Position numbers and translations under genes: made by a program
Source: Ochrobactrum teleogrylli
Lineage (GTDB): Bacteria > Pseudomonadota > Alphaproteobacteria > Rhizobiales > Rhizobiaceae
DNA: 64,000 nucleotides
Direction of reading: 5' to 3'
Assembly (NCBI RefSeq): GCF_006376685.1
Contig: NZ_VEWL01000009.1
Span: 62,001 to 126,000, forward strand
The notes under the pieces: model-generated
Seen by the model: only the letters and a program-made list of their open reading frames with translations
The model's database searches: none
What the model was told of the DNA's origin: nothing
Shown: one piece after another, positions 26,590-35,651 of the stretch
Layout: the number at the start of each line of letters is the position of its first letter
Position numbering within the stretch: the first letter of the stretch is position 1

Positions 26590-27498
26590 TTACGATGCAG
26601 CTGTGCCGGTCGCGATGACAAACCAGTCCGGCTTTTCGGCTCTCATGCGGGCTGCGGTCTTTTGCAGGGCGTCTTCGTCGGCGAAGATTGCAAAACAGGT
26701 CGCGCCGGAACCGGACATCTGGGCGTAAAGCGCATCGCCCGCCCGTAGCAGCGCAAGCTTGTCGCCGATTTGCGGAGCGAGCGCCAGGGCTGGCGACAGG
26801 AGATCATTGCGCGTCGTGCCAAGGTAATGGCAGAGCGCGCCGAGTTCATTCTGGTCGGGCGGCAGCAAGGCGGGATTGTTCCGCTTGTCGAGGGCGCGAA
26901 ACACATCGGGCGTGGCAAGCGCCGTGCCGTCATTGACGAGCAGCAGGGGCAGGGCCGGAAGGCCCGTAACAGGTGCAAGGTCTTCGCCAATGCCGCGCGC
27001 CGTCAGTGGCGTGCCATGCGCCGCACCGTGGAGGCACATGGGCAGATCAGCGCCAAGCGCCAGACCGAGCGCGGCGAGCCGGTCGAAATCGAATTGGAGG
27101 TTCCAGAGCGTGTTGAGGGCAAGCAATGTGGCCGCCGCATCGCTGGAGCCGCCGCCAATGCCCGATGCTATGGGCAGGTTTTTCTCAAGATGAATGGCAA
27201 CGGGCGGCAGATCGCGCCCGGAATGCGCGCGCAATGCATCGCGCGCCTTGAGCACCAGATTGCCGCCATCGAGGGGAACCGCCGAGGCGAAAGGCCCGCT
27301 GACCGTAAACCGGTCTTCCGGCGCATCGGCAACCGTTATCGTATCGCCATAGTGCGCAAAGACCACCAGCATGTCGAGCAGATGATAGCCATCGTCGCGC
27401 CGTCCTGTGACGTGCAGCGCGAGGTTGATTTTCGCTGGGGCAAGACGGGTAACAGACCGGCTGTCAGCAGGCCGGGCGCGCAACAGGGTGTCGGTCAT
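26590..27498 (-). CDS. ispE: 4-diphosphocytidyl-2-C-methyl-D-erythritol kinase
   Basis: A 302-residue GHMP kinase of the MEP isoprenoid pathway that phosphorylates CDP-ME at the 2-hydroxyl. '[11 protein letters not shown]' with the catalytic Lys at residue 23 and the Gly-rich ATP loop '[14 protein letters not shown]' at 109-122 are intact. The C-terminal '[12 protein letters not shown]' motif is also present. The length is normal for the family. Its product feeds the same pathway as Dxs, encoded at the right end of this window. The downstream boundary (position 26590 and below) shows no strong terminator. Confidence 0.95.
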   Translation of the reverse strand: MTDTLLRARPADSRSVTRLAPAKINLALHVTGRRDDGYHLLDMLVVFAHYGDTITVADAPEDRFTVSGPFASAVPLDGGNLVLKARDALRAHSGRDLPPVAIHLEKNLPIASGIGGGSSDAAATLLALNTLWNLQFDFDRLAALGLALGADLPMCLHGAAHGTPLTARGIGEDLAPVTGLPALPLLLVNDGTALATPDVFRALDKRNNPALLPPDQNELGALCHYLGTTRNDLLSPALALAPQIGDKLALLRAGDALYAQMSGSGATCFAIFADEDALQKTAARMRAEKPDWFVIATGTAAS

Positions 27499-27513
27499 CG
27501 GGGTTTAAGCGGA

Positions 27514-27699
27514 TCAGTCTTTCTTGACGTAATATTCGCCGGTTTTCGGGTCCTGCACCAGCGTGCCGTTGGCACGGTTCTGCGCTTCCTTCTCGGCCTG
27601 ACGAACGCGCTGCGACACGCGTGTGGCTTCACGCTTGAACGAGCGGTAGCCATACCAGGCGGCGATGATGATCAGCAGCAGAAAAATGAGCTGTGGCAT
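27514..27699 (-). CDS. Small membrane-anchored protein
   Basis: A 61-residue protein with one N-terminal membrane segment (PQLIFLLLIIIAAWYGY) and a charged, probably helical cytoplasmic tail ending 'DPKTGEYYVKKD'. AAGGA lies about 9 nt before ATG 27699; an in-frame TTG 6 nt earlier is less likely. It lies 15 nt upstream of ispE on the same strand and 85 nt downstream of the S49 peptidase gene, so an operon is possible. The 'L..DP.TG.Y' ending is common in short alphaproteobacterial membrane proteins of unknown function. Confidence 0.75.
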   Translation of the reverse strand: MPQLIFLLLIIIAAWYGYRSFKREATRVSQRVRQAEKEAQNRANGTLVQDPKTGEYYVKKD

Positions 27700-27784
27700 G
27701 ACCAAATTCCTTATGTGTCGTGTTGGGCGCGCGCTTATCGCACCCTGTCATTTCTGACATCTTATCACGAGAAACCGTGATGTT

Positions 27785-28681
27785 TCAAAGACCATAGCGT
27801 CCCCAAAGCGCTTTTTCTTCGGCAACGGAGAGCAGGCCGTCGCCGAGATGGGCGGCAATTTCCGCCGGTTCCAAGCCGGAAAACGCCGATGAAAGCGCCA
27901 TGCCGACGCCCGGAACCTTGCGGCCAAGCAGTCCGCGCTGGGGCTGGATCAGCTGGAGCTCCACCTTTTCGCCATAGGTCTTGCGCAGGAAACTGCGCAT
28001 GTCGCCCAGCCCGTCGATGAGGCCGAGCTGCAAGGCTGTCGTGCCGGTCCAGAACAGGCCGGTGAACAGGTCGGATTCCTCGACAAGCTTGTTGCCACGC
28101 CGTTCCTTGACCATTTCGATGAAGGTGTCGTGGATTTCGAGTTGCAGCGATTTCAGCCGTTCGATGTCGGCCTTCTTTTCCGGCTGGAACGGGTCGAGCG
28201 TGACCTTGTTGCTGCCGGCGGTATAGACGCGCCGCTCCACGCCGATTTTCTTCAGCAATTCCGGAAAACCGAATGACGCGGAAACCACGCCGATGGAGCC
28301 GACGATGGAGGAGGGGTCTGCGATGATCTCGTCACCGGCCAGCGCAATCATATAACCGCCGGATGCGGCCACATCCTCAACGAAGATGAAAACCTTTTTC
28401 TGGTGTTCGGAGGCGAGATCGCGAATGCGGCGATAGATCAGGCGCGACTGCACCGGCGAACCGCCGGGAGAATTGAGCGAAATCGCCACGGCTGGCGCGT
28501 GCTTGTTGCTGAAGGCCTTTTCCAGCACGGCAGCGGTCGATGCCAGCGATAGCGACGGGCGCAGCGCTGAACCGCCACTCATGATGGCGCCATGCAGGCG
28601 CACGACGGGAATTTCAATTGCGGCATTGCGAAAGCGGCGCGGAACAAGGCGCGTCAATAAACCGGGCAAGGCAAACTCCAA
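27785..28681 (-). CDS. S49 family peptidase (SppA-like signal peptide peptidase)
   Basis: A 298-residue serine peptidase with the Ser/Lys dyad of the S49 family: Ser107 in 'AASGGY' and Lys159 in 'GSNKV', 52 residues apart as in short Bacillus-type SppA. 'SLNSPGGSPVQS' (69-79) forms the oxyanion region. Family members cleave remnant signal peptides in or at the inner membrane. The N-terminus is only weakly hydrophobic, so membrane attachment is uncertain. It is the single-domain form. It lies after nhaA on the same strand, separated from it by a terminator. Confidence 0.88.
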   Translation of the reverse strand: MEFALPGLLTRLVPRRFRNAAIEIPVVRLHGAIMSGGSALRPSLSLASTAAVLEKAFSNKHAPAVAISLNSPGGSPVQSRLIYRRIRDLASEHQKKVFIFVEDVAASGGYMIALAGDEIIADPSSIVGSIGVVSASFGFPELLKKIGVERRVYTAGSNKVTLDPFQPEKKADIERLKSLQLEIHDTFIEMVKERRGNKLVEESDLFTGLFWTGTTALQLGLIDGLGDMRSFLRKTYGEKVELQLIQPQRGLLGRKVPGVGMALSSAFSGLEPAEIAAHLGDGLLSVAEEKALWGRYGL

Positions 28682-28737
28682 ACTGGATCAACTGTTGGTT
28701 GCCAATGTAGGAAGCAATCTGGGAAACACAAAGAAAA

Positions 28738-28765
28738 CCCTCCGAAAATTTATATCTTCGGAGGG
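28738..28765 (-). terminator. Rho-independent terminator after nhaA
   Basis: A 9-bp stem (CCCTCCGAA with TTCGGAGGG) with a 10-nt loop. On the minus strand it is followed by GGGTTTTCTTTG. It lies 10 nt past the nhaA stop codon and separates nhaA from the peptidase gene. Confidence 0.75.
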
Positions 28766-28774
28766 TGAGTAGGA

Positions 28775-29956
28775 TCATTTTTTCGTGGGTTTTGCCACGA
28801 TCCGCAACAGCCCATAGCCGAATATGGCCGAGAGCGCCGAACCGGCCAGAACGCCAATTTTCGTTTCGGTCTGCATGAGATCGGACGGGAAGGACAAAAG
28901 CCCGATGAAGATGCTCATGGTAAAGCCGATGCCGCACAATATGGCGACGCCATAAAGCTGCGCCCAGCTGGCGCCCATCGGCTTTTGCGCAAGGCCGGTC
29001 TTGATGGCGAGCCAGGCTGCGCCGAACACGCCAAGCTGCTTGCCAACAAAAAGCCCGAGCAGAATGCCGAGTGTCAGCGTGTCGCCCATCACCGAGGCAT
29101 CCAGCCCGGCAAAGGAAATGCCCGCATTGGCAAAGCCGAAGATCGGCACGATGAGGAAGGCGACCGGTTTTGCCAGCGCATGTTCGAGGATGTGCAGCGG
29201 TGACGTCATGTCATCCGGTTTGCCGGGCGCAGGTTTCAGCGGCACCATCAGCGCCGTCACCACACCGGCGACGGTGGCGTGAACGCCGGAATTGAGCACG
29301 AAGAACCACAAAATTGCGCCGCCGATCAGATAGGGCAGCAGCTTCATCACGCCCATGCGGTTCATTGTGAAAAGCGCGATCGCAGTTATGAAAGCCCCGC
29401 CCAGATAGGGCATCGAGATTTCGGCTGTGTAGAAAATGGCAATGATGACGACGGCGGCCAGATCGTCGAGAATGGCGAGCGTCGCCAGAAAAACCTTGAG
29501 GCTCGACGGTACGCGTGAGCCGAGCAACGACAGGACACCGAGCGCAAAGGCGATATCGGTTGCTGAAGGCACCGCCCAGCCGCGCACTTTTTCGGCATCG
29601 TGAAAATTCAGCGACGCGAAGATGATCGCAGGCAGGATCACGCCGCCTGCTGCGGCAATGCCCGGTAGCATCCGGTTTGGCCAGCTTGCAAGCTGCCCGT
29701 CGATGAATTCGCGTTTGATCTCCAGCCCGACGAGCAGGAAAAACACCGCCATCAGCGCATCATTGATCCAGTGCGCAAGGCTCAAAGGGCCTATGTAGAC
29801 GTGAAGCGCATCGAAATAGATTTGCGAGAAGGGTGAGTTGGCCACGATGAGCGCAAGCGCTGCCGCTGCCATCAGCACCAGGCCACCGGCAACCTCGCTA
29901 TCCAGAAAGCGTCGCATGAGAGATACGGGGCGAGCGGAATTTGGACTGTGGTTCAT
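28775..29956 (-). CDS. nhaA: Na+/H+ antiporter NhaA
   Basis: A 393-residue inner-membrane antiporter exchanging Na+ for H+ in pH and salt homeostasis. About 11-12 hydrophobic helices are visible. The ion-binding aspartates are present in 'SATDIAFALGVLSLLG' and 'AILDDLAAVVI', corresponding to Asp133 and Asp163/164 of the E. coli protein. The frame extends far upstream, but AAGGAG lies 5 nt before ATG 29956 and the family N-terminus fits this start. It ends in a good terminator. The ABM-domain gene ends 20 nt upstream on the same strand. Confidence 0.93.
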   Translation of the reverse strand: MNHSPNSARPVSLMRRFLDSEVAGGLVLMAAAALALIVANSPFSQIYFDALHVYIGPLSLAHWINDALMAVFFLLVGLEIKREFIDGQLASWPNRMLPGIAAAGGVILPAIIFASLNFHDAEKVRGWAVPSATDIAFALGVLSLLGSRVPSSLKVFLATLAILDDLAAVVIIAIFYTAEISMPYLGGAFITAIALFTMNRMGVMKLLPYLIGGAILWFFVLNSGVHATVAGVVTALMVPLKPAPGKPDDMTSPLHILEHALAKPVAFLIVPIFGFANAGISFAGLDASVMGDTLTLGILLGLFVGKQLGVFGAAWLAIKTGLAQKPMGASWAQLYGVAILCGIGFTMSIFIGLLSFPSDLMQTETKIGVLAGSALSAIFGYGLLRIVAKPTKK

Positions 29957-29976
29957 CGGTCTCCTTAAAGAAACTG

Positions 29977-30276
29977 TTAGGTGCTTTGCGGCGCATCCAC
30001 TTCGTAGAGCACAAGATCGCGGTCGGTGATGCCGAGTGTCGGCCATGTCGAACGCCAGGCGGCAATGTGCCCGGAGGCAAAATGTTTGTCCAGCGAAGCC
30101 CGGTCCAGCCACAGCTCTTTTACATGGATAAGACCCGGATCGAGAATGTCGGCGGCATAGGAATAGTCGATGCAGCCAGCCTCGGCGCGGCTGGCTTCGA
30201 TCATTTGCTGCATGACAGGGCGCGCCTCATTCAACTTGGCAGCAGGCAGCCGAACGGTTCCGACGATAAGCAGCAC
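29977..30276 (-). CDS. Antibiotic biosynthesis monooxygenase (ABM) domain protein
   Basis: A 99-residue single-domain protein with the ABM fold pattern: a beta strand ('LLIVGTVRLP'), a helix with 'EAGCIDYSYAADILDPGLIHVKELW' in the strand region, and 'HFASGHIAAW' in the C-terminal helix. Members include quinol and haem monooxygenases that act without cofactors. The substrate here is unknown. It sits between nhaA (20 nt downstream) and the methyltransferase gene (17 nt upstream), so it is probably co-transcribed with one or both. Confidence 0.8.
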   Translation of the reverse strand: MLLIVGTVRLPAAKLNEARPVMQQMIEASRAEAGCIDYSYAADILDPGLIHVKELWLDRASLDKHFASGHIAAWRSTWPTLGITDRDLVLYEVDAPQST

Positions 30277-30293
30277 GGTTTATTCTCCCCGGA

Positions 30294-31076
30294 TCAAAGA
30301 AGCGCGGTCTGGCCGTTGTTGATGGCATTGGCGCGGGGTGTGAAACCGTTGCCGCTGTCGCCATGCAGGACGAGCGGCGGCATGAACGAGAGACCGGCGC
30401 GGCTGCCCCGCGTGCCGGTGACGACGATACGGATTGCCGCTGCGTCACCGCGGGGGTGCACCGGCACGATGCGCAAGCCGCCGAAGCGCCCGGTGAGCGC
30501 TTCCAGAATGGGCGCAATCGAGCCCGGTCGCGCTATGATGGCGATGCCGCCGCCCGGCCGGACGATGGCCGCCGCCGTGCGCACCCATTGTTCGAACATG
30601 CCTTCGGGCATGACATGCGCTTCCGCCTTGAGCGGATCGGGCGTGCGCCGGTCCGCCGCTTCGTTGAAAGGCGGGTTCATGATGGCGAAATCGAAGCTGT
30701 TATCGGCAAGACCTGCCGCAACACGCGCCTTTCCGGTCAGCGCCACATCCGCTTCCACAATCGCGAGGCGGTCTGCCAGAGCTGTATTCAGGGGATGCGC
30801 GATGGTCTTTCTGGCAAAGCCGACCATCAGGCCAGAGCGTTCGACAAGGGTAATGCGGCTTGCCGCGCATCGGGCCGCAACCGCAAGCCCGGCTGCACCA
30901 GCACCGCTGCCGAGATCGGCGAGGCGTCCGGCAAAGCCGTCCGGCACCACGCTTGCAAGGATCATCGCATCGACGCCGGAGCGATGCCCTTTCATTGCCG
31001 GTTGCACGAGATGAAAAGCGCCGCGATGAAAGACATCCAGCGTTTCTTCAATCTCGTCTTCGGTCGTCAGGGTCAT
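30294..31076 (-). CDS. tRNA1(Val) adenine-N6 methyltransferase-like protein (TrmN6 family)
   Basis: A 260-residue class I SAM-dependent methyltransferase. Motif I is 'DLGSGAGAAGLAVAAR' (residues 54-69) and the N6-adenine motif N-P-P-F is at 134-137 ('IMNPPFNEA'). 'HRSGVDAMIL' near residue 31 is typical of the YfiC/TrmN6 group, which methylates A37 of tRNA(Val). The start overlaps the end of the DUF2007 gene by 4 nt, indicating translational coupling. Assignment to this group is firm; the exact RNA target is inferred. Confidence 0.85.
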   Translation of the reverse strand: MTLTTEDEIEETLDVFHRGAFHLVQPAMKGHRSGVDAMILASVVPDGFAGRLADLGSGAGAAGLAVAARCAASRITLVERSGLMVGFARKTIAHPLNTALADRLAIVEADVALTGKARVAAGLADNSFDFAIMNPPFNEAADRRTPDPLKAEAHVMPEGMFEQWVRTAAAIVRPGGGIAIIARPGSIAPILEALTGRFGGLRIVPVHPRGDAAAIRIVVTGTRGSRAGLSFMPPLVLHGDSGNGFTPRANAINNGQTALL

Positions 31077-31297
31077 TGATCGCGCAGTTCGTGTTCAATC
31101 TCGGCATCGATCAGGATTTGCCGCGCTTCGTCCAGCTGATCCTCACTGACCAGAAGACGGCGCGGCAGTACGCCCAACGACCCCTCGATAATGCTCATAT
31201 TGGTGTCTGCGATGAAATAAGCTATTCCCGCTTCCTTCATCAAGGCTTCGGCGAAAGACAAAAGGACGGAATCGTTGGTGCGGATAAGTTCGATCAT
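31073..31297 (-). CDS. DUF2007 domain protein
   Basis: A 74-residue protein of the DUF2007 ('putative signal transducing protein') family. 'MIELIRTNDSVLLSFAEALMKEAGI' at the N-terminus and 'RRLLVSEDQLDEARQIL' at the C-terminus are characteristic. It overlaps the downstream methyltransferase gene by 4 nt. It is divergent from ispB across 130 nt that must hold both promoters. No catalytic residues are known for the family. Confidence 0.85.
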   Translation of the reverse strand: MIELIRTNDSVLLSFAEALMKEAGIAYFIADTNMSIIEGSLGVLPRRLLVSEDQLDEARQILIDAEIEHELRDQ

Positions 31298-31427
31298 TTA
31301 CCTAGTTTGGAGCCAATGCACCGCATTGACAACAGCTTCCGTCAATGTTGAACAGGCAGTGAAGGCACGGAATGCGTCTTGAGCATTCCGCCGCGCTTAA
31401 ATATGGTGGCGGCCCCATCAAGGAGTA

Positions 31428-32450
31428 ATGGCATTGGGTGTGGTTCTGAATCTCGACGACAAGAAAAAGCAGACAGGATCGGTGCAGCCGCTTGTCGACC
31501 TGACGAAGGCCGATATGGCGCGCGTGAACGAAATGATCCTGTCGCGCGCCGGTTCCGACGTCGAAATGATTCCCGAAGTCGCCAATCATCTGATCTCGTC
31601 GGGCGGCAAACGCCTGCGCCCGATGATGACGCTCGCTGCCGCCCGCATGTTCGGTTACGACGGCGACGGTCACGTGCGTCTCGCAACCGCTGTCGAATTC
31701 ATGCATACCGCAACGCTTTTGCACGATGATGTGGTTGATGAAAGCGATCTGCGCCGTGGCAAAAGCACCGCCCGCATGATCTGGGGCAACCAGGCCAGCG
31801 TTCTCGTCGGCGATTTCCTGCTCGGTCAGGCTTTCAAGATGATGGTCGATGTCGGCTCGCTCGACGCGCTTGACGTGTTGGCGACCTCTGCTTCGGTGAT
31901 CGCCGAGGGCGAAGTCATGCAGCTTGCCGCTGCCAAGAACATGGAAACCACCGAAAACGAATATCTGGCGGTCATCAAGGCCAAGACGGCGGCGCTGTTT
32001 TCGGCGGCTGCCGAAGTCGGCCCGATCATCGCCGGTGTGCAGCGTTCGGATCGCGCAGCCTTGCGGGATTACGGTCTCAATCTCGGTCTCGCTTTCCAGC
32101 TGGTTGACGATGCGCTCGACTATGGTGGCTCTGCTGCCGATCTGGGCAAGAACACGGGCGACGACTTCCGCGAAGGCAAGATCACGCTGCCGGTGATTCT
32201 CAGCTACCGTCGTGGCACCGATGAGGAACGCGCGTTCTGGAAGCACGCCATCGAGGACGGTGCCAGCGACGATGCATCGCTGCAAAAGGCCATCGGTCTG
32301 ATGACCAAACATGGCGCGATTGCCGATACCGTGCAGCGCGCGCGCCACTTTGGCGAGATTGCCCGCGATGCTCTGGCGCCGCTGAAGGCCTCGCCGGAAA
32401 AGGATGCCCTCATCGAAGTCATCGACTTCTGCATCAGCCGCGTGAACTGA
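31428..32450 (+). CDS. ispB: Polyprenyl (octa/decaprenyl) diphosphate synthase
   Basis: A 340-residue trans-prenyltransferase making the long side chain of ubiquinone from IPP and an allylic starter. Both Asp-rich motifs are intact: 'LLHDDVVDESD' with DDVVD at 100-104, and 'LVDDALDY' with DDALD at 227-231. 'GGKRLRP' at 59-65 binds the diphosphate. AAGGAGTA lies just before the ATG. Chain length cannot be read from the sequence; alphaproteobacteria of this group mostly make Q10. It works with UbiA encoded at 47609. A hairpin at 32480-32507 follows. Confidence 0.92.
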   Translation: MALGVVLNLDDKKKQTGSVQPLVDLTKADMARVNEMILSRAGSDVEMIPEVANHLISSGGKRLRPMMTLAAARMFGYDGDGHVRLATAVEFMHTATLLHDDVVDESDLRRGKSTARMIWGNQASVLVGDFLLGQAFKMMVDVGSLDALDVLATSASVIAEGEVMQLAAAKNMETTENEYLAVIKAKTAALFSAAAEVGPIIAGVQRSDRAALRDYGLNLGLAFQLVDDALDYGGSAADLGKNTGDDFREGKITLPVILSYRRGTDEERAFWKHAIEDGASDDASLQKAIGLMTKHGAIADTVQRARHFGEIARDALAPLKASPEKDALIEVIDFCISRVN

Positions 32451-32479
32451 GTTCGAATATTTCGAACGGGATCGATCAG

Positions 32480-32507
32480 GAAAAGCACCCCATCACGGAT
32501 GCTTTTC
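32480..32507 (+). terminator. Terminator after ispB
   Basis: An 8-bp stem, GAAAAGCA with TGCTTTTC, with a 12-nt loop, followed by TTG. It lies 30 nt after the ispB stop. The T-tract is mostly within the stem, so strength is moderate. Confidence 0.55.
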
Positions 32508-32638
32508 TTGCCCCCTCATCCCAAAAAGGCCATGCTTGAAGTGCCTTTTCCGGTGAGGAGACGGCTTGTCGGTTTGGATACGGTCGGCGATTCGTTGCCG
32601 ATGGCACAGGTGGGAATGTGAGAAGAGGATTGGGCTTC

Positions 32639-34519
32639 ATGCGGCATGGAATGAAAAACGGCCCGCTTTACGGTTTGCTTTTTTCGCTTCTGGCGGGAAT
32701 TGCAATGCCTGCCAGCGGCGCATGGGCCAAGGCGGCAGCCGATCCCGCTCCCGTCGTCACGCCTGCTGTTCGGGCCGGTTCCTTTGCTGGCGCCTATCTG
32801 GCGGGCCGCACCGCCGAAGCCGATAACAACCTGTCCGCCGCCGCCGATTTCTATCGTCAGGCCATGGCTTTCGATCCGGGCAACAGTCAGGTCAAGCAGG
32901 ACCTGCTTCTGGTTCTGCTGACCGAAGGCCGCTTCAAGGACGCCCTGCCACTCGCTTCTGAATTGCAGAATGTGCCGGATATCGAGCGCTTCTCCCGCGT
33001 CGCCCTTGCCATCGACGCCATTTCCAAAAAGCAGTACCGCAAGGTCGGACCGCTTTTGATGCTGTCCATGCAGTCCGACATGGACCGGCTTGCGACAGGC
33101 TTCATGAATGCGTGGGTCAAGGTCGGGCAGGGCAATCCCAAGCAGGCACTGGCCGATATCAAGAAGATGGAAGGCCCCGAATGGTATGGCCTGTTCCGCA
33201 CCTATAATTCTGCTTTGATCGCCGATCAGGCCGGGATGAAGAAGGAAGCGGCGGAATTCTACCAGCAGGCCTTCGATGACCGTCCCGGCGGCAGCGCTGC
33301 GCCCGATACCTATGAACGCATCATCATGGCCTATGCCTCGTTCAAGCTGCGTCAGGGCGACAAGGCCGGGGCGATCCAGATCTTGAAGGATGGCGAGGAA
33401 CTGCTGAACGGTCGCATGACGCTGACCGAACTGCGCGAGCAGGTCGAGGCGGGGCAGAAAGTTGACCGTCTGATCGAAACGCCGCAGCAGGGCGCTGGTG
33501 AAGTGCTTTATACGCTCGGCACCGCGATCAACCGCAGCGGTGCAGAGGCATTTGCGAAGCTTTATTTGCAACTCTCGCTGCCGCTGCGTCCGGGCAATGA
33601 TGCGACCCTGTTCCAGCTTGGCGATATTTCGGCCAAGCTGCGCCGTCCAGAAGCGGCAGTGGAATATTATGCGCAAGTGCCGGAAAAATCGCCCTATCGC
33701 CGCGATGCCGAAATGCAGCGCGCGTTGAACCTTGCCGATAATGACAAGTCTGCCGAGGCCATTGAGCAGTTGAAAACGCTTCTGGGCCGCGACAAGACCG
33801 ACATTCGCACCTATCTGGCGCTGGGCGGCGTTTATGCGCAGGACAAGAATTTCGCCGAAGCCGCCAAGATTTATGACGCGGCTGTCGAACAGATCAAGAC
33901 GCCGGAACGCAAGGACTGGCCGGTCTTCTACCAGCGCGGCATCGCCTATGAGCGCCTGAAGCAGTGGGACAAGGCGGAACCGAGTTTCAACAAGGCGCTG
34001 GAGCTTTATCCCGACCAGCCGCAGGTGCTGAATTATCTCGGCTATTCCTGGGTCGATATGGGCATCCATCTCGATCGCGCGCTCGATATGATCAAGAAGG
34101 CGGTCGAGTTACGCCCGCAGGACGGTTACATCGTCGATTCGCTGGGGTGGGCCTATTATAAGCTCGGTCGTTACGACGAAGCGGTGGTGGAACTGGAAAA
34201 GGCTGTGAAGCTGCGCCCGGAAGACCCGACGATCAACGATCATATGGGCGATGCCTATTGGCGCGTTGGTCGCCAGCTTGAAGCGACGTTCCAGTGGAAC
34301 CATGCAATTGCAGGCAAGCCGGAGCCGGAAGAACTCGTCAAGATCGAGGAAAAGCTGAAGAAGGGGCTGCCCGACGTTTCGGGCCAGTCTTCCGCCGATG
34401 CCACCAAGCCAGGCGAGAAGAAGCCGGACCAGCCGAAGCCGGAAGAACCGAAGCAGGACACGCCTGCTGTCGCGCCAGCCCCTGCCGTACCTTCGCCGGT
34501 TAAGCCGACGACTGACTAA
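32639..34519 (+). CDS. Exported tetratricopeptide repeat protein
   Basis: A protein of ~626 residues with a hydrophobic N-terminal segment (YGLLFSLLAGIAMPASGAWA) that looks like a signal peptide. TPR units run through the protein. The clearest are in the C-terminal half: 'VFYQRGIAYERLKQWDKAEPSFNKALELYPDQ', 'VLNYLGYSW' and 'GWAYYKLGRYDEAVVELEKAVKLRPED'. The tail is Pro/Lys/Glu-rich and low complexity. GAGGA is 9-10 nt before ATG 32639; a GTG at 32618 and an ATG at 32651 are alternatives. TPR proteins of this layout are probably periplasmic or outer-membrane-associated scaffolds. No partner can be named. Confidence 0.85.
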   Translation: MRHGMKNGPLYGLLFSLLAGIAMPASGAWAKAAADPAPVVTPAVRAGSFAGAYLAGRTAEADNNLSAAADFYRQAMAFDPGNSQVKQDLLLVLLTEGRFKDALPLASELQNVPDIERFSRVALAIDAISKKQYRKVGPLLMLSMQSDMDRLATGFMNAWVKVGQGNPKQALADIKKMEGPEWYGLFRTYNSALIADQAGMKKEAAEFYQQAFDDRPGGSAAPDTYERIIMAYASFKLRQGDKAGAIQILKDGEELLNGRMTLTELREQVEAGQKVDRLIETPQQGAGEVLYTLGTAINRSGAEAFAKLYLQLSLPLRPGNDATLFQLGDISAKLRRPEAAVEYYAQVPEKSPYRRDAEMQRALNLADNDKSAEAIEQLKTLLGRDKTDIRTYLALGGVYAQDKNFAEAAKIYDAAVEQIKTPERKDWPVFYQRGIAYERLKQWDKAEPSFNKALELYPDQPQVLNYLGYSWVDMGIHLDRALDMIKKAVELRPQDGYIVDSLGWAYYKLGRYDEAVVELEKAVKLRPEDPTINDHMGDAYWRVGRQLEATFQWNHAIAGKPEPEELVKIEEKLKKGLPDVSGQSSADATKPGEKKPDQPKPEEPKQDTPAVAPAPAVPSPVKPTTD

Positions 34520-34534
34520 AAACGGCAGATAGGT

Positions 34535-34566
34535 CCGGTTTCAGGGCGATAGGACACTGAAACCGG
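34535..34566 (+). terminator. Hairpin after the TPR gene
   Basis: A 10-bp stem (CCGGTTTCAG with CTGAAACCGG) 16 nt after the stop. No T-tract follows, so it may act as an mRNA-stabilising hairpin rather than an intrinsic terminator. Confidence 0.4.
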
Positions 34567-34605
34567 CAGCCTGTGCTTGACCCTGCGGTGCTGATGTATG
34601 ATCTG

Positions 34606-34652
34606 GCAGGATTTTTATCCGAAAACCGGTTGCCACTTTTCGGAAATCCTGC
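34606..34652. repeat. Short rhizobial-type palindromic repeat, copy 1
   Basis: An outer stem (GCAGGATTT with AAATCCTGC) encloses an inner stem (CCGAAAA with TTTTCGG) and the loop CCGGTTGCCAC. The inner part closely matches the element at 38597-38639. Such CCGAAAACCG...CACTTTTCGG units are scattered in intergenic DNA of Hyphomicrobiales. Confidence 0.65.
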
Positions 34653-34724
34653 TTAGACCGGGCCATCATTTCAATAACGAGGCCCAGCCCGGTGTCTAAT
34701 TCGTCCAGCATGTTGCCCGCACAT

Positions 34725-35651
34725 ATGCATCCCACCCGTTCCTTTCAGGGTCTGATCCTGACGCTCCATCACTATTGGGCGGAACATGGTTGCGCTATTT
34801 TGCAGCCTTACGACATGGAAGTGGGTGCGGGTACGTTCCATCCGGCAACCACGCTGCGTTCGCTCGGGCCGAAGCCGTGGAAAGCCGCCTATGTGCAGCC
34901 GTCGCGCCGTCCCAAGGATGGCCGCTATGGCGAAAACCCCAACCGGCTGCAGCATTATTACCAGTATCAGGTCATCATCAAGCCATCGCCGCCGAACCTT
35001 CAGGACCTTTACCTCGGTTCGCTGAAGGCCATCGGCCTTGATCCGACGCTGCATGATGTGCGCTTCGTGGAAGACGACTGGGAAAGCCCGACGCTCGGCG
35101 CCTGGGGCCTTGGCTGGGAATGCTGGTGCGATGGCATGGAAGTGTCGCAATTCACCTATTTCCAGCAGGTCTGCGGCATTGAATGCTCGCCGGTTGCCGG
35201 TGAGCTGACCTATGGTCTGGAGCGCCTCGCCATGTATGTGCAGGGCGTGGACAATGTCTACGACCTCAATTTCAACGGTCTCGAAGGCGACGAGAAGGTC
35301 ACCTATGGCGATGTGTTCCTGCAAGCTGAGCAGGAATATTCCCGCTACAATTTCGAAATGGCCGATACCGAAATCCTGCATCGCCACTTCATTGATGCCG
35401 AGCGTGAATGCGAAGCCATCCTGAAGGCGGGCAGCACGGGCGAGGGTTCTTTGCACAAATGCGTGCTCCCCGCCTATGACCAGTGCATTAAGGCATCCCA
35501 TGTTTTCAACCTGATGGATGCGCGCGGCGTGATTTCGGTCACCGAACGCCAGAGCTATATCCTGCGCGTCCGCAATCTCGCGCGTCAGTGCGGCGAGGCA
35601 TTTCTGCTCACCGATGCAGGCGGCTTTAATTACAAGAATGAGGCTGTGTAA
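34725..35651 (+). CDS. glyQ: Glycyl-tRNA synthetase alpha subunit
   Basis: A 308-residue catalytic alpha subunit of the (alpha-beta)2 bacterial GlyRS, which activates glycine and charges tRNA(Gly). The N-terminal '[13 protein letters not shown]' and the block '[21 protein letters not shown]' are family-diagnostic. The frame opens at GTG 34692, but family proteins begin 'MHPTRSFQ', so ATG 34725 is chosen despite a weak Shine-Dalgarno site. Its stop overlaps the glyS start (TAATG), indicating coupled translation of the two subunits. Confidence 0.95.
   Translation: MHPTRSFQGLILTLHHYWAEHGCAILQPYDMEVGAGTFHPATTLRSLGPKPWKAAYVQPSRRPKDGRYGENPNRLQHYYQYQVIIKPSPPNLQDLYLGSLKAIGLDPTLHDVRFVEDDWESPTLGAWGLGWECWCDGMEVSQFTYFQQVCGIECSPVAGELTYGLERLAMYVQGVDNVYDLNFNGLEGDEKVTYGDVFLQAEQEYSRYNFEMADTEILHRHFIDAERECEAILKAGSTGEGSLHKCVLPAYDQCIKASHVFNLMDARGVISVTERQSYILRVRNLARQCGEAFLLTDAGGFNYKNEAV

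Noticed and set aside
31302-34069. Long minus-strand frames opposite ispB and the TPR gene (348 and 517 codons)
   Set aside because: They mirror high-GC coding genes with strong family motifs on the plus strand and show no recognisable protein features themselves.
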